Below, one piece after another: positions 13,117 to 21,322 of a DNA stretch of 31,621 nt (position 1 is the stretch's first letter; every line of letters starts with the position of its first letter). A program made the position numbers and the translations under genes. Source of the DNA: a virus. A model generated the notes under the pieces. That model was given only the letters and a program-made list of their open reading frames with translations. It was not told the origin of the DNA and searched no databases. The DNA lies in the IMG/VR virus record IMGVR_UViG_3300035195_000079, positions 1-31,621 of that record; one strand, written 5' to 3'.

Positions 13117-15039
13117 TTATTTTGGTGTTGTAAAGTTTTTAGGTTTTATAAACCCTCTATTTTTCATATCTCTTGGTCGTTTAGCCACCTTTGTGTCGTT
13201 AGTGTCAGGTTTAAATCCTTCTTTTTTTGCTTTGTTAACGCTTATTTCTGCTTTTGGATTTGTTGAGTCAGGTTGTACACCTTTTGCCATATACGTTTTA
13301 CGCATCCAAAAATGCCTGCACGATCCACCGCCTTTATAGAGCCAAATATCATAAGTAGCTGCACCACTTAAACCCCATCCTGCATTAACTGCAAGATCGC
13401 TCATTTTCATTATATCTTCTTTACGATAGATTTTTTTAGCACTAACCATTTTTTTACAAAACTCTCTACTGTTTGCTTTTGTTGTTAATGGTGCATATTG
13501 ATAACGTACTTTGAATTTTAAATCATTTACTATTTCGTCTTGTTTGCTTTTTGCGTTTGGTCTTGCTGTTCCTGTAGAAGCTAAACCAATCATCTTATCT
13601 AGAGTTTCTTCTTGATCATAGTCAACTTCACGTTCATCAACCAATTCCCATTTATCTAAATCTTCATCTTTACCAAAATCTTGAAGAAGCTGTAGCATTT
13701 TACTGTCTTCAAACTGAGAACTCAAATTATTTTTCTTATGTTCTTTGCAAGGCATAAACCAAATTTGCCCTTCATAGTCGTGTTCGTGGTAATCATTACA
13801 ACCTATATTTTTAGCAGCTTCTATAGCCATTTCTTTAGTTGAATATGCTAACCTGTCATCTATAATTGCAAAGTCATTATTAACTACTTGAGAAGACATC
13901 TTAACTCCAGTTTCTTCTTCTATTACATCACTATCAGTAACACCTTCCATATCTGTGAATTCTAATGGCTGTAGTGTTTCAAAGTAAAGCTTTAAAGAAA
14001 TACCATTATATCCTAGAATTTGATCAAAACTATCAATTAATAGATCCTGAAATGGTTTTACTACTACATTGTCGCACAATATAGAAGCCGTTTTAAGCTC
14101 CTCTGCGTTGTTTCCAAGTCCCGTGTTATCCTTTATACCAAAAAGCATCGGAGAAACGATCCTGTGGCTTACTAGTATCTTCTTAGACGATTCATCCGAA
14201 AGGAACTGGTACTGGTTATGAGCATCACTTAACTGAACTGGTTCTAATGAAGCACTTGACTCTGTATTGTCATTAAATGAAAGTATAAATTTTCCTGCTG
14301 AAGAACTACCGCTAAACTTGTCATAAATTCTTTGCTCAATTAACTCTCTTTCTTCTTCATTAGGAATACCATTGTTGAAATTAATCAACATACTTGGTGC
14401 TAGTCCATTTTTAATATTGTTTAAATGGTAGTTAGCTATTTCTTCTTCTAACTCTGCGTATTGTAACCCACCTTGATAATCTACTGGACTGTAGTAATAA
14501 AATCCTGCTCTATATGGTTTAACACAAATAATTTCTATAGCTTCTTTAGATGTTCCAAATGCAGGAATTCTTTTAGGCTTATCCATTGGCTTTAACTTAG
14601 ACCAGTCTGCTGAATAGTAATAACCTTCAACTTCATCTGAGTCTTCATTTACTTTTTCTGCTCTTAATGTTTCAATTGGTAAATGTTCTACTTGTGCTAT
14701 CTTGGTCCTGTCTTTAGAATAAATGACTTGTATTGCACACTGACCCATTAGTTTAAGATCGTAGCAAAATTTTCTTACTGTATCTTTTTTAAATAAACCA
14801 ACCATTTGTGCATACTGATCAGGTTTTTTATTGCTGTCTGTTGCATTTAGTCCCTTACCAAAAACCATTTGAGAAAGTCCGTTTATTATAGCATTGTTTG
14901 TAGGGCTACCATTATATCTGTCAATTAAATACTGATAGTAATTGTTATCCTCACCGTAAAAAATCCAGTCTTTATTCTTTACCTCTTTTATTTCTGGAGA
15001 ACTATAATTGCTGAGGTTTACTATTCCTAATTTTTTCAT
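13117..15039 (-). CDS. portal protein with C-terminal MuF-like extension
   Basis: A 640-residue protein whose first 370 residues fit phage portals: a DNNYYQYLIDRYNGSPTNNAII opening (split 31-52), CVKPYRAGFYYYSPVDYQ, HLNNIKNGLAPSMLINF, and the SHRIVSPMLFGIKDNTGLGNNAEEL stretch (about 290-315) typical of the PBSX/HK97-type wing and stem. A further 250 residues follow, including a cysteine-rich HEHDYEG..MPC block near 410-425 and SREFC (524-528) with GGGSCRHFW (571-579), resembling the C-terminal motif of MuF-type minor head proteins. No separate MuF gene is seen, so a fusion is likely. Starts by ATGA overlap with the preceding gene. Confidence 0.82.
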   Translation of the reverse strand: MKKLGIVNLSNYSSPEIKEVKNKDWIFYGEDNNYYQYLIDRYNGSPTNNAIINGLSQMVFGKGLNATDSNKKPDQYAQMVGLFKKDTVRKFCYDLKLMGQCAIQVIYSKDRTKIAQVEHLPIETLRAEKVNEDSDEVEGYYYSADWSKLKPMDKPKRIPAFGTSKEAIEIICVKPYRAGFYYYSPVDYQGGLQYAELEEEIANYHLNNIKNGLAPSMLINFNNGIPNEEERELIEQRIYDKFSGSSSAGKFILSFNDNTESSASLEPVQLSDAHNQYQFLSDESSKKILVSHRIVSPMLFGIKDNTGLGNNAEELKTASILCDNVVVKPFQDLLIDSFDQILGYNGISLKLYFETLQPLEFTDMEGVTDSDVIEEETGVKMSSQVVNNDFAIIDDRLAYSTKEMAIEAAKNIGCNDYHEHDYEGQIWFMPCKEHKKNNLSSQFEDSKMLQLLQDFGKDEDLDKWELVDEREVDYDQEETLDKMIGLASTGTARPNAKSKQDEIVNDLKFKVRYQYAPLTTKANSREFCKKMVSAKKIYRKEDIMKMSDLAVNAGWGLSGAATYDIWLYKGGGSCRHFWMRKTYMAKGVQPDSTNPKAEISVNKAKKEGFKPDTNDTKVAKRPRDMKNRGFIKPKNFTTPK

Positions 15040-15395
15040 ATAATAATAAAGTCGTTATCAAAACTAGTGTCTGATGTATATTCGTTCTTGTTAATTGTGT
15101 ACTCCTGATTAGATTCTTGATCGACACCTTGATCTGTACAAAATATTTTATCTAAATATATGATTTTATTGGAAGTATTTTTTAAAACGAGATCGTAATA
15201 TCTACCTTCAACTAAAACAGGACTAAAAGTAATTGGTACTGACAAATGATTATCTGAAATTGTACAATTTATACTGCTGTAAGTTTTAACTGTATTTGTA
15301 CTGTCATCCGTTAGTACTGCTGTTGCTGTAGTAACATATTCTCTAGGAATAACTTTAAATGTTTGAGCAGATCCACTTGTAGTTAATACTTTCAT
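15036..15395 (-). CDS. hypothetical virion-region protein, 119 aa
   Basis: A 119-residue, mostly beta-strand protein (TFKVIPREYVTTATAVLTDD; RYYDLVLKNTSNKIIYLD) with an acidic end. It follows a strong terminator and its stop overlaps the portal start (ATGA). A small head or tail protein of jelly-roll or Ig type is plausible, not shown. Confidence 0.6.
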   Translation of the reverse strand: MKVLTTSGSAQTFKVIPREYVTTATAVLTDDSTNTVKTYSSINCTISDNHLSVPITFSPVLVEGRYYDLVLKNTSNKIIYLDKIFCTDQGVDQESNQEYTINKNEYTSDTSFDNDFIII

Positions 15396-15427
15396 ATCAG
15401 TATAACGAAATTAATAAATAATCTTGT

Positions 15428-15456
15428 AAAAAAAAAGGGTAACATTTCTGCTACCC
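15428..15456 (-). terminator. rho-independent terminator after tail-tube candidate
   Basis: In minus-strand RNA, GGGTAGCA and TGTTACCC form an 8-bp stem (one G-U) closed by a GAAA tetraloop and followed by nine T. It lies 25 nt after the stop of the upstream gene. Read-through or a weak promoter must serve the portal genes. Confidence 0.88.
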
Positions 15457-15481
15457 TAATTTAATCAAAATGAAAAATTTA

Positions 15482-16072
15482 TTATGCGTTTGTACCTTCT
15501 GTAATTACAATTGTTCCAGTCAATCCTGCGTAGTCCGTTACACTAAATGGGAAGTCAACATCTTTTGTGTCAGAATCCATAAAGTTTGCAGGAGCTTTTT
15601 CTTGAGCAGCAAAAGTCAGAGTATATCCTGACATATCACCCATAGCTGCACCTGTTACAACTGTTCCACCTGAGCAATCAGCACCGTTTTCTAAGCCCAT
15701 CATCATTACATTTCCGTTATAATCTTCAACTGCAATATGTGGTCTACCGTATGCTAATAGTTTTAACTCAGCGTTATCTTCTTTACTTAATTTATGCAAA
15801 CTTAAATTTAAAGTCTGCTCAAAAAATACTGTTCCGTTTTCTCTTGAAGCTGTTACAGTTTGTTCTAAACTGCTACTTCCTTTTAATTCGTACTTATATG
15901 CTGTTAAAGAGCTTGCTGCACCGCCTACTGATGATCCTGTTAAATTAGTAATTTCGTCTGCAGTTAAAGTCACAGTACCTAATTTACCAAAGTCAACAAA
16001 ATAAACATTCTTTAATCCTCCTACAACATCCTTGCACGGTTCTTTTCTACCTCTTGTTAAATCACACGCCAT
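15482..16072 (-). CDS. major tail (tube) protein candidate
   Basis: A 196-residue protein starting MACDLTRGRKEPCKDVVGG, with repeated beta strands (YELKGSSSLEQTVTASRENG) and a final GYTLTFAAQEKAPANF phrase. Proteins of this appearance in Bacteroidota phages are usually abundant tail-tube proteins. It stands alone between two terminators, as expected for a highly expressed, independently dosed structural gene. No promoter was recognised in the 76-nt gap upstream. A decoration or other tail protein is an alternative. Confidence 0.5.
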   Translation of the reverse strand: MACDLTRGRKEPCKDVVGGLKNVYFVDFGKLGTVTLTADEITNLTGSSVGGAASSLTAYKYELKGSSSLEQTVTASRENGTVFFEQTLNLSLHKLSKEDNAELKLLAYGRPHIAVEDYNGNVMMMGLENGADCSGGTVVTGAAMGDMSGYTLTFAAQEKAPANFMDSDTKDVDFPFSVTDYAGLTGTIVITEGTNA

Positions 16073-16086
16073 TTTTATATGTTTTT

Positions 16087-16125
16087 AAAAAAAAAAGGTG
16101 AATAGGCACAACTGGCTTACCCACC
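16087..16125 (-). terminator. rho-independent terminator after major capsid gene
   Basis: In minus-strand RNA, GGTGGGTA pairs with TATTCACC (8 bp, two G-U) around a 13-nt loop and is followed by ten T. It is 23 nt after the capsid stop codon, the usual place for a terminator that keeps capsid transcript levels high. Confidence 0.85.
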
Positions 16126-16147
16126 CTTTTAATTGGTTAATTAATTC

Positions 16148-17077
16148 CTAAGAATAAAGAACGATATCCGATCCAATTCCGTATTGTACTCCTGCTGTAA
16201 ATCTCATTACAACACGTACATTTTGAGATCCATCAATATCAGCCATATCAATTACTTTTACTTCATTGTGATCAGCTAGTAATCCAGTACCAAAGTATAA
16301 GTTAGACTTTTCTGCAGCCACCATAGTATTGTCAGCTAATCCATTAGCTACTGCTATTTTCATACCGTCAAAGCTAAGTGTTCCGCCTGTGTACCATTGA
16401 GTTCCGTCAGAGTTTACACCTGCTGCACCTACGTTAGTTGCAAATCCACCTAATGCTCTTACATATGCTCTAGCTATATTTTGTGAAACATAGATAAACA
16501 TATCTTCATTAGTGTAAAGCGTAGAATTTACCGCATCAACTACTGCACCTAATTGAGCAATAACATTTGCAGAAGTTACACCACCACCAACGGCTGCAAT
16601 ATCAGTTACGTCAGCGTCGGCTAACATTAGTTCTTTAAATCCTCCAAACTGTCCTGCGGTTGCCGCTGCTCCGTTCCAAATAGATTGCTCTGTTCTTTGT
16701 GCTACTTTAGAAGCCACGTGACCTATTAAAAAGTCTGCAAAAGATGGGGGTAAGTTATCAAAAGCTGAATAGCCCATTGATACTGCTTCCCAGTCAGAAC
16801 GAAAGTCTGCTTTACATAATTGTAAATTCACTTGCTGAAAATCAGGCTGAATCACACGTTCTGTTAATGTCAAAGTAGATGTTGGATCGAAGTCACAAGT
16901 TGCATCTTTTACGATGTTATCACTTGATACTTTTTTAAGAGTTTCCTTAAATTTAATGTTTGGTTTTACAGTAATTAAACCGTTGTCCAAAGTTGTACCA
17001 CTTAAAAGTGCAGCAGAGATGTATTCACCTGCAAATTCACCTGCGTAAGTAGTTGTTATCGAATTAGTTGTTGCCAT
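16148..17077 (-). CDS. major capsid protein, HK97-fold
   Basis: A 309-residue protein with features of HK97-fold capsid proteins: an N-terminal arm (TTYAGEFAGEYISAALLSG), a long-helix region ending FLIGHVASKVAQRTEQSIWNG (134-154), a glycine-rich insertion, and a C-terminal strand region (VRVVMRFTAGVQYGIGSDIV). It is preceded by a decoration-like gene and a scaffold-like gene, and is followed by a terminator. The length is typical of a mature form with a short or absent delta domain, the scaffold function being separate. Confidence 0.83.
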   Translation of the reverse strand: MATTNSITTTYAGEFAGEYISAALLSGTTLDNGLITVKPNIKFKETLKKVSSDNIVKDATCDFDPTSTLTLTERVIQPDFQQVNLQLCKADFRSDWEAVSMGYSAFDNLPPSFADFLIGHVASKVAQRTEQSIWNGAAATAGQFGGFKELMLADADVTDIAAVGGGVTSANVIAQLGAVVDAVNSTLYTNEDMFIYVSQNIARAYVRALGGFATNVGAAGVNSDGTQWYTGGTLSFDGMKIAVANGLADNTMVAAEKSNLYFGTGLLADHNEVKVIDMADIDGSQNVRVVMRFTAGVQYGIGSDIVLYS

Positions 17078-17103
17078 TTTATATTTCTTTTATTAATTAA
17101 TTA

Positions 17104-17511
17104 TTATGATTCAGATGCCCAAACTCCGTCTCCGCCTGTGATGTACCAGTCTGTTAAAGCTACTGCCTTAAGAGTAACCCAGTCACCTTTGTTTGCAGAT
17201 GCTTTAGTATTGATCCAATCTTTGTTGTCTACACCACCTGAAGATACTGCAGCAATTGTTCCGTGAATTGCATCTGTAGCAGCAGGACTAATAGTAATAA
17301 TGTTATTACCATCTGCACCTGTGTTACGAAATGTAAATTCAGCACCAATGTTTTCTGCTGTAATTGCAGGAAGACTCATAACCTTTGCATCTGTTGCAAT
17401 GTTAAATTCTACACCTGCATCATTAATACTAATATCTTGAGTAGTTGTCAAAGTTTCTTGCTTTGATCTCGCTCTTAATACGCTATTGCTTGTTGTTGTT
17501 GTTGTTCCCAT
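17104..17511 (-). CDS. head decoration/fibre-like protein candidate
   Basis: A 135-residue beta-rich protein with a low-complexity T/S start (GTTTTTSNSV). KVMSLPAITAENIGAEFTFR and NNIITISPAATDAI resemble trimeric beta modules used at virion surfaces. Located between the scaffold-like and capsid genes, where decoration proteins usually are. The function is inferred mainly from order. Confidence 0.52.
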   Translation of the reverse strand: MGTTTTTSNSVLRARSKQETLTTTQDISINDAGVEFNIATDAKVMSLPAITAENIGAEFTFRNTGADGNNIITISPAATDAIHGTIAAVSSGGVDNKDWINTKASANKGDWVTLKAVALTDWYITGGDGVWASES

Positions 17512-17513
17512 TT

Positions 17514-18170
17514 TTATTTATTATTAAAGTTTGATATTTTATTCATTACTCTATCAAGTGTACTATTTGATCTTTTTTGAGAATACAATAGTTTTTTCTT
17601 AACAGTTTCTTTTTCTGGATTGTGCTTGATAGGATTTGCTGCAGGTTTTGCTAACTCCTCTTTTAATTGTTGCTCTTCTGCATATACCGTTTCAGTTGTG
17701 GTTTTTTCTGACTTAACTGATCCACTTCCATCACTCATTTCTTCTTCTACTTCTTGACCGTCTTTAGGTAAAAGAATAGCTTTAATTTCTTCAACTACTT
17801 TTTTAACTTCTTCAAGTTCTTCTTTTGTAGCATAACCCATTTCTTCTTTAGGTTGGTCAGGAGTTTCTTCTGGATTTTCTTCAGCAGCCACTTCTTCTTC
17901 TATTTCTGGTGAAGATTCTACAGCACCAATAGATGCAATAATTCCTTCTTCCTCAATTTTTAAAGATTCACCTGCTTCTAGAGTGTAGTCACCTACTGGT
18001 AACGGTACTCTCTCATCTTCAGTTACAATGAATACTTCACTACCTATAGCGAAATCTTCTGATTCAATCACAGTACCATTTTCTAAGGTAGCTTGTGATA
18101 ACTTGATCTTTTCTGAAGCCTCAACTCCAATGATCTCTTTAACTTTATTTAACATATCTGTTGCTTTCAT
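17514..18170 (-). CDS. scaffold-like protein
   Basis: A 218-residue, very acidic protein. The first 80 residues form a beta module (TLENGTVIESEDFAIGSEVF; VPLPVGDYTLEAGESLKIEE), which in related phages precedes a scaffold tail. Residues 85-140 are E/P-rich and coiled-coil prone (EELEEVKKVVEEIKAI), and the C-terminus is basic (TVKKKLLYSQKRSNST), as expected for a scaffold's capsid-binding end. It lies just before the decoration and capsid genes, which fits prohead assembly. Confidence 0.68.
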   Translation of the reverse strand: MKATDMLNKVKEIIGVEASEKIKLSQATLENGTVIESEDFAIGSEVFIVTEDERVPLPVGDYTLEAGESLKIEEEGIIASIGAVESSPEIEEEVAAEENPEETPDQPKEEMGYATKEELEEVKKVVEEIKAILLPKDGQEVEEEMSDGSGSVKSEKTTTETVYAEEQQLKEELAKPAANPIKHNPEKETVKKKLLYSQKRSNSTLDRVMNKISNFNNK

Positions 18171-18182
18171 ATTTGATTTATA

Positions 18183-18560
18183 TTATTTTGGAAAAATATT
18201 TGCAAGATTTGATACAGGTGTTTTATTTACCATATCTGAAATGTCATCGACATATGTATCAATGTAATTTGGGGGTGTTTCATCTAACATTTTATATGCA
18301 GCCCTCATATCGTTAGCTATTTTTGAAGCTTCCTTTCTATTTTGTTGAAGTTTATCTTGGATTTTTTTATTTGCTGTATTAACTTTTCTAAATTCTCTGT
18401 CAACTGCTGCTGCTTCTGTTACAGTATCTATCCACATATTTCCAGAACTCTTTCGAAGTTCTTCTAATTGATCTTTTTTAGTTAAATCTACTTTAACATT
18501 TTTTAACTCAGTTTTTGGTTTACTAAGTTTTTTCATTACTACTCTTACTGATGGTTCCAT
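18183..18560 (-). CDS. hypothetical head-region protein, 125 aa
   Basis: A 125-residue basic, helical protein (VDLTKKDQLEELRKSSGNMW; QDKLQQNRKEASKIANDM) with coiled-coil potential. It sits between the protease and the scaffold-like gene, so it may help head assembly. A short 62-nt spacer separates it from the cysteine-rich gene upstream. Confidence 0.62.
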   Translation of the reverse strand: MEPSVRVVMKKLSKPKTELKNVKVDLTKKDQLEELRKSSGNMWIDTVTEAAAVDREFRKVNTANKKIQDKLQQNRKEASKIANDMRAAYKMLDETPPNYIDTYVDDISDMVNKTPVSNLANIFPK

Positions 18561-18621
18561 ATTTCTGGTCTTGTTATTATTACGATTAATTAAATCTATT
18601 TTGTATTTTCAAATTATTTTA

Positions 18622-18768
18622 CTAAGATGTTTTGGTAATATTTCCTATTCCTTGTGCATTAAAGCTACCATCACAGCATTTCTTGGAATAAGTGATACCA
18701 TCTTTGCATAAACATCCACGTTTCCTTCCTCTTGGTGAAGGTATTCTTCTGTCGTTATACTCTTTCAT
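18622..18768 (-). CDS. small cysteine-rich protein, 48 aa
   Basis: A 48-residue basic peptide with four cysteines (GCLCKDGITYSKKCCDGS, 18-35), a possible metal-binding or disulfide-stabilised knot, followed by NAQGIGNITKTS. Its ATG overlaps the protease stop as ATGA, so it is co-translated with it. I believe similar small proteins are found beside head genes of Bacteroidota phages; function unknown. Confidence 0.65.
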   Translation of the reverse strand: MKEYNDRRIPSPRGRKRGCLCKDGITYSKKCCDGSFNAQGIGNITKTS

Positions 18769-19469
18769 TTTATTGGAACACAATTAGGAACTTTCTTTCC
18801 GTTTTTCATTTTAAAACCTATCATTTCATAACCTGCCCAACAAGGTTCTTTCAGGTCTTCCTGCTCTAACTCTTTCTGTTCAAAAAAGTCTTTTAATTTA
18901 TCTAGTCTGTCTTGAGCAACTAATTCTTCTTTTAATCCTGCATCTTGAGGCTTCTCAATCTTGTCTGCAAAGTATCCTTCAATACTAAATCCTTTTACTA
19001 AGCCAGTCTTAACATAGTCATTCCAAATCTGATCATTGTCAACCTTAACAGTACCCATCCAAGTCCCTAATGGAACGTCCATATTATATTTAGCTGATTT
19101 ATCGTGTACCATATCTTCTTTAATCCAACTTTCTACTAAAGTCAATCCTTGAATATTCATTTGGTGTTCGAGTGTACTGTTCTTTTGGTTTCCACTCTTT
19201 AAGTACTTTTGGGATGCTTTAGAGACAGTTTCCCTTGAAAAATATATGTAGTATTCCTCGTCTTCGTTTTGCCTGTATATAGGCTTATTTGGTATAAGCA
19301 ATGCTCCCATTAATATTTTCTTCTCTTTATCTACTTCAGCTAACTGTATCTTATCTTCTTTTTTCAAAGCAATAAAATCTTCTTCAATCGCTGGGTTTTC
19401 GACAATACTAATAGCTTCTATACCATTAAATTCGTCAAATTCATCTAAAATTAATTCTACTATTTTCAT
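18765..19469 (-). CDS. prohead protease, XkdF-like
   Basis: A 234-residue protein resembling PBSX XkdF-type phage proteases that process the prohead. It shows the FNGIEAISIVENPAIEEDF opening (14-32), STLEHQ (97-102), LTLVESWIKEDM, PLGTWMGTVKV and LVKGFSIEGYF blocks, in order. The C-terminus carries PCWAGYEMIGFKMKNGKKVP, a short tail repeated in many phage proteins. It follows the tape measure gene and precedes scaffold and capsid genes, as for a head-maturation enzyme. I infer a serine-type protease from the family; the catalytic residues were not assigned. Confidence 0.75.
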   Translation of the reverse strand: MKIVELILDEFDEFNGIEAISIVENPAIEEDFIALKKEDKIQLAEVDKEKKILMGALLIPNKPIYRQNEDEEYYIYFSRETVSKASQKYLKSGNQKNSTLEHQMNIQGLTLVESWIKEDMVHDKSAKYNMDVPLGTWMGTVKVDNDQIWNDYVKTGLVKGFSIEGYFADKIEKPQDAGLKEELVAQDRLDKLKDFFEQKELEQEDLKEPCWAGYEMIGFKMKNGKKVPNCVPIK

Positions 19470-19472
19470 ATT

Positions 19473-21185
19473 TTATCCTATTGATGCTCCTTCTGTTATA
19501 TTACGATCTAATGCCTGTTGGTTTGTAATTTCGTTGCTAACTACAAAGGCTTTTAGAGGTTTATCCTCTTTATTTCCTATTGCTTGTGCCAATTGATTCT
19601 CAGGTGCTGCACCTACCACATTAAAACTTGGTGATCTTGGTACTGAGGGCTGAGATGGACTTCCACCTCCAACGGATGGTCCTATACTTGCTATTTTTTT
19701 AACGTTTGCAAATCCTGCTGCAACTGCTGCTGCTGCTGCAATTCCACCTAATACTGGTCCAACTACTGGTATTCCTGACAAAGAAGCAAATGCACTTGTA
19801 GCACCTTTATAGGTTTCTATTGTTGTTTGTGCTATAGCTGCTGCTTTACCTGCTTTACTTTCTTCACCAAAGATTGAAGCCAAGTCTCCCATAGCGTTTG
19901 ATGCTAAATCAATTTTTGCTGCTGTAGTTTGTTTATCTAGTTCAACTTGATTCTGACTGTTTTCTTGAGTTAATACGTCAATTTCATTTTGTGCTTCCTG
20001 AAAAGCTAAAGTACCTTCCTTATATAAAGCCTTTTTATCCTGTAAACGTTTTAAGTCAATTTGATATTCTTGTTCTGCAACATCTTTAAGAGCAAGTAAC
20101 TTAGCATATTCACCTATTATAAGATCTGCATTAAATTGTAAAGCTGCTATATTAAGTTCTGCTTCTGCATCTGTCTTTGATTGTGTTAACTCAATTGACT
20201 CCCTGTCTAAAGCTAAATCATTAGATTTTTGTTCTGATCTAAATCCATCTATCTGAGCCTGAATACCTAACTTTTCGTTTTTAGCTTCTTGTAAAGCTAT
20301 AGCATTTGCATCACTTTTATTTTTATCATATTGTGCCTGTGCCGATTTAATAATTAGATCAACACCACTAAGCATTTGTTGTTCTTGTTTGTCTAGTATT
20401 TCGTTTAACTTATTGTTAGCCTCTATTCTATCTTGTATGGTATTTCTCTCTTCATCTCGTATTTGCCTTTGCTGTTCTGCTTGTCTATCATACTTTTCTA
20501 TCAATCCTTGATTAACAACTGCTGCAAGTTCTGCTGATTTCTTGAGTTCAACGTTTGCTTTTGCAGTTTCGAAAGCTGCCGAAATACTTATATCTGTTAT
20601 GCTTTTAACTGCTGATTTAAAATTAGTAACTATAGCTTTACCTGAATCTACAACACCATCAACAATTTCAAGAACCTCACCTTTAGCATTTATGATTCCT
20701 AAAGTTAATTCTGCTATTTCTTTCTCGCTTCCACCAGTAAATTGTAACCAAGCTTTTTTAGCAGTAAGGAAAGCAATTGTAAGTCCTTCAACAGCTAATT
20801 TAAAAGGTGCTAAACCAATATTCAAAACATTCTTCAATACTTTACCTAATGCATTGAATTCACCATTCCCTTTTATTACAGCTTCAACTACTTGGTTAAA
20901 TACTATACTTATGGTTTCCATTCCAGTAGCAAAAAGATCTGCTACCTGTTGGTTTGCCATAAATGTCTCCTTCAGAACATCAAACAATTTAATAATTATT
21001 CCTAATCCTAATCCGCCACTAACTAGGTTCTTTAATCCGCCTAGTATTTTATTGGTCTTTTTGGTTTCCTTACCTGCTGCTGCTGTTCCTTTAGTTAGAT
21101 CATCAACTTTAGCGTTTAGTTGTCCAACTTGTTTAATTGCATCTTTAGCTAATGCTTCTAGTTCTATGGAATATTTCTGGCTCAT
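19473..21185 (-). CDS. tail tape measure protein
   Basis: A 570-residue protein with the tape-measure pattern: a polar helical N-terminus (IELEALAKDAIKQVGQLNAK), a hydrophobic stretch (GGLKNLVSGGLGLGIIIKLF, about 50-69), a long central coiled coil (VNQGLIEKYDRQAEQQRQIR onward), and a hydrophobic C-terminal region (GIPVVGPVLGGIAAAAAVAA) that may insert into the host membrane. At about 0.15 nm per residue it implies a tail of roughly 85 nm, short for a siphovirus. The preceding 46-residue gene overlaps it by ATGA. Confidence 0.8.
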   Translation of the reverse strand: MSQKYSIELEALAKDAIKQVGQLNAKVDDLTKGTAAAGKETKKTNKILGGLKNLVSGGLGLGIIIKLFDVLKETFMANQQVADLFATGMETISIVFNQVVEAVIKGNGEFNALGKVLKNVLNIGLAPFKLAVEGLTIAFLTAKKAWLQFTGGSEKEIAELTLGIINAKGEVLEIVDGVVDSGKAIVTNFKSAVKSITDISISAAFETAKANVELKKSAELAAVVNQGLIEKYDRQAEQQRQIRDEERNTIQDRIEANNKLNEILDKQEQQMLSGVDLIIKSAQAQYDKNKSDANAIALQEAKNEKLGIQAQIDGFRSEQKSNDLALDRESIELTQSKTDAEAELNIAALQFNADLIIGEYAKLLALKDVAEQEYQIDLKRLQDKKALYKEGTLAFQEAQNEIDVLTQENSQNQVELDKQTTAAKIDLASNAMGDLASIFGEESKAGKAAAIAQTTIETYKGATSAFASLSGIPVVGPVLGGIAAAAAVAAGFANVKKIASIGPSVGGGSPSQPSVPRSPSFNVVGAAPENQLAQAIGNKEDKPLKAFVVSNEITNQQALDRNITEGASIG

Positions 21186-21322
21186 AATGCTTTTTTAAAT
21201 TGTTTGTAGGCTTCGCTTATTGATTCAGGATATTTGTTTTTACCTAATGCTAGGTCAATGTAATTTCCTTTCCATTTTTCTTCTTCTGCTAATTCTAGTA
21301 GTCTTAATATATTATTTATCAT
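21182..21322 (-). CDS. small hypothetical protein, 46 aa, tail region
   Basis: A 46-residue acidic helical protein (LRLLELAEEEKWKGNYIDLA). I start it at the ATG at 21322, which overlaps the upstream stop as TAATG; the longer frame open from 21397 would lie inside the previous gene. Its stop overlaps the tape measure start (ATGA). It may be a small tail assembly factor. Confidence 0.6.
   Translation of the reverse strand: MINNILRLLELAEEEKWKGNYIDLALGKNKYPESISEAYKQFKKAL

Noticed and set aside
8693-15039. Diversity-generating retroelement or invertible fibre segment
   Set aside because: No reverse transcriptase, template/variable repeat pair or invertase was found beside the fibre genes.
15396-15427. 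Promoter before the 119-residue gene
   Set aside because: TAATTTCG is near the -7 consensus, but no TTTG-like element stands 19-21 nt upstream.
20542-21198. 218-codon plus-strand frame opposite the tape measure
   Set aside because: It mirrors codon bias of the real gene, shows no motif and has no ribosome site or promoter in its favour; all convincing genes are on the minus strand.
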